From contig CAISKJ010000565.1 of the NCBI GenBank assembly GCA_903885885.1, positions 1-5,798 on the forward strand: a stretch of 5,798 bases of DNA, in the 5' to 3' direction. Below the pieces are notes generated by a model. The model was not told the origin of the DNA and did not search any database. It saw only the letters and a program-made list of their open reading frames with translations. Position numbers and translations under genes: made by a program. Position 1 is the first letter of the stretch, and the number at the start of each line of letters is the position of its first letter. The stretch is from an uncultured delta proteobacterium (GTDB lineage: Bacteria > Myxococcota_A > Polyangia > Polyangiales > Ga0077539). Below are positions 1 through 4,875 of the stretch, piece by piece.

Positions 1-215
1 CGCAGGTGCATCGCCGCGTTGGCCGCGAGGTCGTGCAGGTGGGCGGGCGCTACGTCGGGCGCGGCCACGCCGAGCCAGGCGAGGAGGCGCTTCGTTTCGG
101 CCGTGAGGTAGAGCCCGAAGTAGAACCCCAGCAGCAGGGCCGAGAGCGCCCACGCGCTGACCCCCCGGTGCGTAACGTCGTGCGAGAGCCTCGCCAGCGT
201 GCCTGCGCGGCGCAT
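1..215 (-). CDS. Membrane-anchored protein of unknown function, N-terminal part (cut by window edge)
   Basis: An open frame of 71 codons begins with ATG at 215-213 and runs off the left edge without a stop. The start overlaps the stop of the oxidoreductase upstream (TGATG, one shared base), a typical translationally coupled arrangement. The N-terminus is basic (Arg2, Arg3, Arg9, Arg17). It is followed by one hydrophobic, aromatic-rich segment at about residues 19-38 (core AWALSALLLGFYFGLYLT) that should be a membrane helix with the N-terminus inside. After it come a charged TAETKR stretch and an Ala/His-containing region. I see no signal-peptidase or lipobox site and no cysteines in the visible part. 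The family is not recognisable from this fragment. The tight link to an FAD/NAD(P)H oxidoreductase suggests a membrane partner in electron transfer, but that is inference only. Confidence 0.6.
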   Translation of the reverse strand, partial: MRRAGTLARLSHDVTHRGVSAWALSALLLGFYFGLYLTAETKRLLAWLGVAAPDVAPAHLHDLAANAAMHL

Positions 216-1519
216 CAGGCGACCCCGCGCGAGGGCACGGCCAGCGGGAGCTCCTCTTCGCGCATCGCGCCGAGGTCGGCGCGGCCAAACTCCACGTCGA
301 ACTGCGCGTCGCGCAGGTGCGCGAGGCACCACGCGAGGGGGCGCTCCTCGTCGATCCAGCGCGCGAGCACGGCGTGGTCCCACCGCGAGCCGAGCATGTT
401 GAAGCCGATCACCTTGCCGTCGTGGTGCACGATGCGCTGCGAAATGTTCTTCGTGCGATGCTTGCGAAACACGCTCGCGGCTCCCTGCGGCGCGGCAACA
501 AGGTCGCCCACCGTCGTGTACTCGACCTCGAAGAACTTCGCGCTGTTGAAGAACGTGGGCGGCGCGTAGCGGGCGGGCCTGCCCGTCATGTTGCGCGCGG
601 CCAGCGCCCCCTGACGCTTCGCCGCGTACCAGATCGGTTCGAGCACCCGCGCCCCCGTGTCGAGCGTGACCTCGGCGCAGTCGCCCGCGGCCCACACGCC
701 GTCGAGCGAGGTCTTCAGCGTGGCGTCGACGGCCACGCCGCGGTCGATCTTCGGCGGCGTGGTGAGCGCGCGCATCCACGCGACGGCGGGCTCGACGCCG
801 ATGCACACGCCGAGCATCTGACACGCGAGCGCGTCGCCGCCCTTCGTGCGCACCGCCCGCACGCGCCCCGCGTCGTCGCGCTCGACGGAGGCCACCTCGG
901 CCTCGTGGCGCACGTCGACGCCGTGCGATCGCATGTGCGCGGTGACCATCGCGCCCTCTTCGCGCGCGAGCGCCACGGGCCAGTACCACGGCTCGCGCAC
1001 GAGAAACGTGGTGCGCACCCCGTGGTGCACGAGGCACTCGACGAGCTCGATGCCGATGAGCCCGCCGCCTACCACCACGGCCTCGCGCGTGCTCGGCGTG
1101 AGGCGCTCGCAGGCGTCGAGGTCTTGCATCGAGACGAAGCGCACCACGCCGTCGAGGGCGTCGTCGAGGCCCGGCGCCGCGAGCGCGCGCGGCGTCGACC
1201 CGGTGGCGACGAGCAGCCCGTCGTAGGGGTGCACGGCGCCCTTCGCGGTGGTGACGGTGCGCGCGGCGGCGTCGAGGTCGGTCACGCGATCGAACACGAG
1301 GTCGACGCGGCGCTCGCGGTACACCTTGCGCTCGAAGGGCTCCATGTCGCGGCGCTCGAGCGTGTTCATGTACGCATACATGAGCGCCGTGCGCGAGAAG
1401 AAGTACGGCGTCTCGGCGCCGATCACGGTGATGGTCGCGAGCGGGTCGCGCTCGCGCAGGGTCATCGCAGCGGTGATGCCCGCCACGCCGTTGCCAATGA
1501 TCACGAAGCGCCTTGCCAT
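215..1519 (-). CDS. FAD-dependent NAD(P)H oxidoreductase (pyridine nucleotide-disulphide reductase superfamily, no visible active-site disulphide)
   Basis: This 434-residue protein has the two-dinucleotide-binding-domain fold of the superfamily. The FAD Rossmann motif GNGVAG is at 9-14 and the ATG motif is at 105-107 (LLVATGSTP). The NAD(P)H Rossmann motif GGGLIG is at 151-156, followed by IELVE. The second FAD motif, GVWAAGDCAEV, is at 274-284. The C-terminal domain covers about 320-434. There is no CxxxxC or CxxC near the first domain; the corresponding stretch reads PYFFSRTALMYAYM (38-51). It therefore resembles the ferredoxin/rubredoxin-reductase or NirB-like branch that passes electrons from NAD(P)H to a protein partner, rather than a disulphide reductase. 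The substrate cannot be named. It is probably cytosolic, with no signal peptide. The ATG at 1519 is supported by GAGGGAG at 1526-1532 on the minus strand, 6 nt upstream. The kinase gene ends 43 nt upstream, and the downstream membrane-protein gene overlaps its stop. Confidence 0.88.
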   Translation of the reverse strand: MARRFVIIGNGVAGITAAMTLRERDPLATITVIGAETPYFFSRTALMYAYMNTLERRDMEPFERKVYRERRVDLVFDRVTDLDAAARTVTTAKGAVHPYDGLLVATGSTPRALAAPGLDDALDGVVRFVSMQDLDACERLTPSTREAVVVGGGLIGIELVECLVHHGVRTTFLVREPWYWPVALAREEGAMVTAHMRSHGVDVRHEAEVASVERDDAGRVRAVRTKGGDALACQMLGVCIGVEPAVAWMRALTTPPKIDRGVAVDATLKTSLDGVWAAGDCAEVTLDTGARVLEPIWYAAKRQGALAARNMTGRPARYAPPTFFNSAKFFEVEYTTVGDLVAAPQGAASVFRKHRTKNISQRIVHHDGKVIGFNMLGSRWDHAVLARWIDEERPLAWCLAHLRDAQFDVEFGRADLGAMREEELPLAVPSRGVA

Positions 1520-1525
1520 GCGATG

Positions 1526-1532
1526 CTCCCTC
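1526..1532 (-). promoter_or_regulatory. Shine-Dalgarno site of the oxidoreductase gene
   Basis: The minus strand reads GAGGGAG here, 6 nt before the ATG at 1519. It fixes the start of the oxidoreductase and shows that this gene is translated independently of the kinase gene ending at 1563. Confidence 0.65.
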
Positions 1533-1562
1533 GGCGCGCCTACTCCGCCCGACCCGCGGCAG

Positions 1563-2732
1563 TTACGCGCGTTCGGGCAGCTCGATGGTGATCGTGGTGC
1601 CGCGGCCGGGCTCGCTGCGAACGCCCACGCGGCCGCCGTGCAGGGCCACGAAGGTCTTCACCACGCTGAGCCCGAGGCCGAGGCCGCGCGCGCCGAACTC
1701 GAAGTGCCCCGACGAGTGGTGCGCGGCGTCGAGGCCCGTAAAGAACGGTTCGAACACGTGCGGCAGGAGCTCGGGCTCGATGCCCACGCCGGTGTCCGAC
1801 ACCGCGATGCGCACCGCGCCCTCGGCGCGCGAGACCGCGAGCGAGACCTCGCCGCCGTCGGGCGTGAACTTGATGGCGTTGAGGAGGAGCTGGTTGAGGC
1901 TGTCTTCGAGCTTGGGGCCGTCGACGTCGAGGGAGCCCACGTCGTCGCCCACGTCGACGCGCAGCGTCTGGTTGCGCAGGTCGACGAAGGGGCGCACGTC
2001 GTCGGCGGCGTCGCGGGCGAGCGCGCCGAGGTCCGTGGGCTGCCGGTCGAGGGGCCGCGCGAAGCGGTCGGCGTAGAGAAGCTCCATGAGCTGCTCGACG
2101 CGGCGCGAGAGGCGCTGCGCGGCGCGCTCGGCGCGGCTGAGGAGGTCGCGCACCGGCGGCGCCACGTCGGCGCGACGCGCGAGGCCCAGGAGCCCGAGCT
2201 GCAGCGCCAGCGGGGTGCGCAGCTCGTGGCCCGCCACACGAATGAACGAGGTCTTGAGGTCGCTCACGCGCTGGAGCTCGGCGTTGGCGCGCTCGAGGTC
2301 GGCGTTCTTGGTCTGCAGCTCGTCGAGGAGGCGCCGGCGGTCGACCACGAGGTCGTGGCGCTCGCAGGCCTCGCGGATCACCCCGCGGAGGTCGTCGGGA
2401 TCCCACGGCTTCGCGATGTAGCGGTACACGTGCCCCTGGTTGATCGCGTCGATCACGGTGCGCACGTCGGCGTAGGCCGTGACGAGGAGCCGCGTCACGT
2501 CGGGGTGGCGCTCGCGCACCTGGCGCAGAAAATCGACCCCCGAGATCGAGGGCATGCGCTGGTCGCTCATCACCACGTCGACGGGCTGCTCGTCGAGCAC
2601 CCGCAGGCCGTCGTCGCCCCCCGTCGCGCCGAGCACCGCGTGCTCCTGCCGGAGGAGCTCACTCACGCTCTGGATCACGTTGGGGTCGTCGTCGACGATG
2701 AGAATCGTGTGGCGTCGTCCGCTCGTCGGCAT
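1563..2732 (-). CDS. Cytosolic hybrid histidine kinase (N-terminal receiver, coiled coil, HisKA, HATPase)
   Basis: This is a 389-residue protein when started at the ATG at 2732. The receiver domain (about 8-122) has the acidic triplet D14-D16, phospho-acceptor D57 in SDQRMP, T85 and K108 in AKPWD. A heptad-like linker (about 136-158, LQTKNADLERANAELQR) leads into HisKA, with phospho-accepting H169 in GHELRTPL. The ATPase domain shows the N box with N285 (LLLNAIKFTPDGG), the G1 box at D313 (DTGVGIEP), a His-rich ATP lid (HHSSGHFEF) and the G2 box GLGLGLS near 350-356. It ends in GRGTTITIELP. All catalytic residues are present. There is no transmembrane or sensor domain, so the receiver is the likely input and a separate kinase would phosphorylate it. 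The frame also offers a GTG at 2777, which adds 15 Pro/His-rich residues. I prefer the ATG because it leaves a normal short lead into the first receiver strand, but the Shine-Dalgarno evidence is weak for both. It lies between the response regulator and the oxidoreductase genes. Confidence 0.9.
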   Translation of the reverse strand: MPTSGRRHTILIVDDDPNVIQSVSELLRQEHAVLGATGGDDGLRVLDEQPVDVVMSDQRMPSISGVDFLRQVRERHPDVTRLLVTAYADVRTVIDAINQGHVYRYIAKPWDPDDLRGVIREACERHDLVVDRRRLLDELQTKNADLERANAELQRVSDLKTSFIRVAGHELRTPLALQLGLLGLARRADVAPPVRDLLSRAERAAQRLSRRVEQLMELLYADRFARPLDRQPTDLGALARDAADDVRPFVDLRNQTLRVDVGDDVGSLDVDGPKLEDSLNQLLLNAIKFTPDGGEVSLAVSRAEGAVRIAVSDTGVGIEPELLPHVFEPFFTGLDAAHHSSGHFEFGARGLGLGLSVVKTFVALHGGRVGVRSEPGRGTTITIELPERA

Positions 2733-2814
2733 CGGGTGATGGTCGCCCCCCGGCGAAGGGTGTGCTCGTCGGGGCACGTAGGGGCCGAGCGTAACGCCAG
2801 CGCGCGACGCGCGT

Positions 2815-3198
2815 CTACGACCGCGCCGCGTAGCGGCGAATGGCCGCGAGGAGCGCGTCGGGGTCGAAGGGCTTCGTGAGGTACTCGCACACGCCCAGCG
2901 CGCGCGCCGTCTCGCGGAAGCGCGACTCGTTGAGGGCCGAGAGAATCACCACGGGCACGTCGCGCGTGCTCGCGTCGGCCCGCAGGCGGCGACACACCTC
3001 GAGCCCGTCGACGTCGGGGAGCATCAGGTCGAGGAGCACCAGCGAGGGGCACCGCACCCGCGCCTCGCGCAGGGCCGACACACCATCGAGCGCGGGGCGA
3101 TACTCGAAGCCCTCGAGTTCGAGGTACGCGCCGACGGTTTCGTTGAGGTCGGGGTCGTCTTCGACCACCAGCACATCGTTCGAGGGCGTGGCTTGCAC
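2815..3198 (-). CDS. Single-domain response regulator (CheY-like receiver)
   Basis: These 127 residues consist of one receiver domain and nothing else. The acidic pocket is E13-D14-D15 (VVEDDPD). The phospho-acceptor is D57 in LLDLMLPDVDG, the switch Ser is S87 (VILSAL) and the conserved Lys is K109 (LTKPFDPD). The protein ends about ten residues after the last receiver helix, so there is no DNA-binding or enzymatic output. It probably acts by docking on a partner or as a phosphate shuttle. The hybrid kinase encoded next (gap 37-82 nt, same strand) is the obvious partner. The start is a GTG at 3198. An in-frame TAG four codons upstream excludes any longer form, and the first receiver strand excludes a shorter one. 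No Shine-Dalgarno sequence precedes the GTG, so initiation may be leaderless or atypical. Confidence 0.9.
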   Translation of the reverse strand: MQATPSNDVLVVEDDPDLNETVGAYLELEGFEYRPALDGVSALREARVRCPSLVLLDLMLPDVDGLEVCRRLRADASTRDVPVVILSALNESRFRETARALGVCEYLTKPFDPDALLAAIRRYAARS

Positions 3199-3204
3199 CG
3201 CTGT

Positions 3205-3213
3205 GGTCTACCA
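3205..3213 (-). promoter_or_regulatory. Putative extended -10 promoter for the minus-strand signalling operon
   Basis: The minus strand reads TGGTAGACC, an extended -10 shape (TGnTA) with five of six matches to TAnnnT. It lies 6 nt upstream of the GTG start of the response regulator, so transcription would begin at or very near that GTG. This agrees with the lack of a Shine-Dalgarno sequence. No good -35 is visible. It is the mirror image of the plus-strand element at 3235-3243. Confidence 0.3.
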
Positions 3214-3240
3214 CGAGTCGCGGCCACTACCGCGTGGTAG
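3208..3240. repeat. Bulged inverted repeat / stem-loop in the divergent intergenic region
   Basis: The outer arms CTACCA (3208-3213) and TGGTAG (3235-3240) pair perfectly. The inner arms CGCGG (3219-3223) and CCGCG (3230-3234) also pair, around the 6-nt loop CCACTA. A 5-nt bulge (CGAGT, 3214-3218) lies on the left side only. A second short palindrome, GTGGT-CT-ACCAC (3203-3214), overlaps the left arm. The structure sits between the divergent response regulator (start 3198) and the 159-residue protein (start 3278). It could be an operator or an RNA hairpin, or simply the result of two mirrored promoter elements. Confidence 0.5.
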
Positions 3241-3243
3241 CGT
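3235..3243 (+). promoter_or_regulatory. Putative extended -10 promoter for the 159-residue protein gene
   Basis: TGGTAGCGT matches an extended -10 (TGn followed by TAnnnT). The following bases continue TCGC, and the same string recurs upstream of phoH at 3774-3785. Initiation about 7 nt downstream would give a leader of roughly 28 nt to the ATG at 3278, enough to include its Shine-Dalgarno sequence. I see no clear -35. Confidence 0.35.
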
Positions 3244-3262
3244 CGCCAAAACCTCTATGTCG

Positions 3263-3270
3263 AAGGTGGA
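3263..3270 (+). promoter_or_regulatory. Shine-Dalgarno site deciding the start at 3278
   Basis: AAGGTGGA lies 7 nt before the ATG at 3278 and resembles AAGGAGG. The upstream in-frame ATG at 3257 has no such site, so the later start is preferred. Confidence 0.55.
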
Positions 3271-3277
3271 TTCAGCC

Positions 3278-3757
3278 ATGTACAAAGGGACACCGCCGCC
3301 CGCCACGGTGTGGCGCGCGATCGACACGTGGCTCTCCGTGGCCTACGAGAACGCCGCGCCGCGCGAGGTCTCCGCGCTCCTCGACGCGCTGCGCCGCCAC
3401 GACCCCGGCGCGATGTTCGACAGTCCGGTCTTCGAGCGCGGCGCGGGCGATCCCCCCACGCGCTACGCGCTGCGCCTCGGCAACCGCGCGTACCCGTTCA
3501 TGAAGCTCGTGATCGAGCGCCTCCCCACGCGCGACACGTGGCTCTTCACCGCCGACACGCACGACCGACACGTCTGCCCCGCGCCCGGCGACCCCGAGCA
3601 CGAGGCCTTCACCGAACTCATGGCCCACAACCGCGCGCTCGCCGCGAAGCTCGACGACGCGTGGCGCGCGCAGGGCATCGACACCTTTCGAGGCTTTCTC
3701 GACGACGACCTCGCGCGGCGCCGCGAGGAGCGGCTCTCGGACCGCGCAAAGGCGTAG
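3278..3757 (+). CDS. Conserved-looking protein of unknown function, 159 residues
   Basis: I do not recognise a named family. The protein is soluble in appearance, with no signal peptide or membrane helix. It opens with a Trp-rich helical region (TVWRAIDTWLSVAYE, 10-24) and continues with ALRLGNRAYPFMKLVIE (64-80). A compact motif, DTHDRHVCPAPGDPE, follows at 93-107, where Asp93, His95, Asp96, His98 and Cys100 could form a metal site. The C-terminus is a charged helical tail (DDAWRAQGIDTFRGFLDDDLARRREERL, given here as a description of residues 126-153). The Shine-Dalgarno-backed start at 3278 is preferred over the ATG at 3257, which would add MSKVDSA. The codon use matches its neighbours, and both the composition and the ordered hydrophobic pattern argue that it is real. 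phoH follows 41 nt downstream on the same strand. Its role is unknown. The metal-site idea is inference from residue types only. Confidence 0.8.
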   Translation: MYKGTPPPATVWRAIDTWLSVAYENAAPREVSALLDALRRHDPGAMFDSPVFERGAGDPPTRYALRLGNRAYPFMKLVIERLPTRDTWLFTADTHDRHVCPAPGDPEHEAFTELMAHNRALAAKLDDAWRAQGIDTFRGFLDDDLARRREERLSDRAKA

Positions 3758-3773
3758 GTTTCGCGGAGCAGTG

Positions 3774-3782
3774 TGCTAGCGT
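3774..3782 (+). promoter_or_regulatory. Putative extended -10 promoter for phoH-rsmG
   Basis: TGCTAGCGT is an extended -10 (TGn plus TAnnnT) and is followed by CGC. It shares the string TGnTAGCGTCGC with the element at 3235. Initiation about 7 nt downstream would start the message near 3789, only about 10 nt before the phoH ATG at 3799, which has no Shine-Dalgarno sequence. No convincing -35 is seen. Confidence 0.35.
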
Positions 3783-3798
3783 CGCGGCCTTAACACCG

Positions 3799-4875
3799 AT
3801 GTCTCAACGCGACCCGCACACCCCCAAGAGCCACGGAGCAGCCCCCAAGGGCAACGCCGCGGCGCCGTCGTCCACCGCCCAGATCGAGATCGCCGATCAG
3901 GCCGTGCTCGTGGCCCTCTGCGGCCCGCGCAACGAGCACCTGCGCACCCTCGAAGGCGAGACCGGCGTGGCCATCGGCCAGCGCGGCAATCAGGTGCACC
4001 TGCAGGGCGACGCCGAAGACGTCGCGTTTGTAGAGCGCGTGATCGCCGAGCTGTGCCAGTCGATCCGCGAAGGCAACGAGGTGCACCCCAACGACGTGGC
4101 GCGCGCCGTACGCCTCCTGCGCGACCACCCCGACATGAAGCTCCGCGACGTGTTTCACGACGTGGTGCTCGTGAGCGCGCGGCACCGGGTGATCGCCCCC
4201 AAAGGCATCGCCCAGAAGAAGTACATCGAGGCCATTCGCGAGAACGACATCGTGTTCGGCATCGGCCCCGCGGGCACCGGCAAGACGTACCTCGCCATGG
4301 CCATGGCCGTGAGCTACCTCACGCAGCGGCGGGTCAAGCGCATCATCCTCACGCGCCCCGCGGTCGAGGCGGGTGAGAAGCTGGGCTTCCTCCCGGGCGA
4401 CCTGGCCGAGAAGGTAAACCCCTACCTTCGCCCGCTCTACGACGCCATGCACGACATGATGGACATGGACAAGGCCCAGGCCCTGATCCAGCGCGGCGGC
4501 ATCGAGGTGGCGCCGCTCGCCTTCATGCGCGGCCGCACGCGCAACGAGTCGTTCGTGATCCGCGCCGAGGCGCCGAACACCACCGCCGAGCAGATGAAGA
4601 TGTTTCTCACGCGCCTCGGGTACGACTCGACGGCGGTGATCACCGGCGACACCACGCAGGTCGACCTGCCCGACAACCGCCGCTCGGGCCTCGGCGATGC
4701 CATTCAGCTCCTCGCGGGCGTCGAGGGCATCTCGTTCTGCAACTTCACCGACGTCGACGTGGTGCGCCACCCGCTCGTCGCCAAGATCGTGCGCGCCTAC
4801 GACAACCGCGACGCCGCCCAGCGCCGCGCCCGCGAGCTGCGCGAAGCGTCTCGTAGTCCCTCCCAGGAAGACTGA
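3799..4875 (+). CDS. phoH: PhoH-family ATPase with aberrant Walker B motif
   Basis: This 358-residue protein matches the PhoH/YbeZ family along its whole length. An N-terminal KH-like region (about 28-105, containing GVAIGQRGNQVHLQG) precedes the P-loop ATPase. The ATPase has Walker A GPAGTGKT (156-163), then LTRPAVEAGEKLGFLPGD (184-201), EKVNPYLRPLYDAM, MKMFLTRLGY, VITGDTTQVDLP (280-291) and DVVRHPLV (319-326). Family members couple nucleotide hydrolysis to RNA-related tasks and are genetically linked to YbeY and ribosome/RNA maturation. The oddity is at 248-259. Where relatives read RTLNxxFxILDEAQN, this protein reads RTRNESFVIRAEAPN. Both Leu are Arg (248, 255), the metal-binding Asp is Ala256 and Gln is Pro259; Glu257 is kept. 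As written it should hydrolyse ATP poorly or not at all, unless the sequence is in error here. The ATG at 3799 lacks a Shine-Dalgarno sequence, and no better in-frame start lies nearby. The stop abuts the rsmG start. Confidence 0.93.
   Translation: MSQRDPHTPKSHGAAPKGNAAAPSSTAQIEIADQAVLVALCGPRNEHLRTLEGETGVAIGQRGNQVHLQGDAEDVAFVERVIAELCQSIREGNEVHPNDVARAVRLLRDHPDMKLRDVFHDVVLVSARHRVIAPKGIAQKKYIEAIRENDIVFGIGPAGTGKTYLAMAMAVSYLTQRRVKRIILTRPAVEAGEKLGFLPGDLAEKVNPYLRPLYDAMHDMMDMDKAQALIQRGGIEVAPLAFMRGRTRNESFVIRAEAPNTTAEQMKMFLTRLGYDSTAVITGDTTQVDLPDNRRSGLGDAIQLLAGVEGISFCNFTDVDVVRHPLVAKIVRAYDNRDAAQRRARELREASRSPSQED
4865..4870 (+). promoter_or_regulatory. Shine-Dalgarno site of rsmG inside the phoH end
   Basis: AGGAAG lies in the last phoH codons, 5 nt before the rsmG ATG at 4876. 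The phoH TGA directly abuts that ATG, so ribosomes finishing phoH can restart on rsmG. Confidence 0.6.

Noticed and set aside
317..1591. A 424-codon open frame on the plus strand opposite the oxidoreductase
   Set aside because: The product is Arg/His/Ala-rich with no family features, while the minus strand encodes a complete FAD/NAD(P)H enzyme.
2788..2793. Minus-strand TACGCT before the alternative GTG at 2777 as a kinase promoter
   Set aside because: It fits TAnnnT but has no TG extension and no -35. Such six-base matches are common, and the operon layout does not need it.
2790..2815. Short CG-rich palindromic stretch between the response regulator and the kinase as a terminator
   Set aside because: Alternating CG runs pair by chance in such DNA, there is no T-tract, and the genes look co-transcribed.
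1248..2879. A 543-codon plus-strand frame spanning the kinase and parts of its neighbours
   Set aside because: It crosses three real minus-strand genes, is low-complexity, and has no domain. It is a shadow of GC bias.
2840..3256. Upstream extension of the 159-residue protein frame to a start at 2840
   Set aside because: This part is antisense to the response regulator and reads as Ser/Arg-rich noise. The Shine-Dalgarno-backed ATG at 3278 gives a sensible protein.
3310..3798. Upstream extension of the phoH frame by 163 codons
   Set aside because: It overlaps the 159-residue gene in another frame and is Arg/Ala-rich. Family similarity begins only after ATG 3799.
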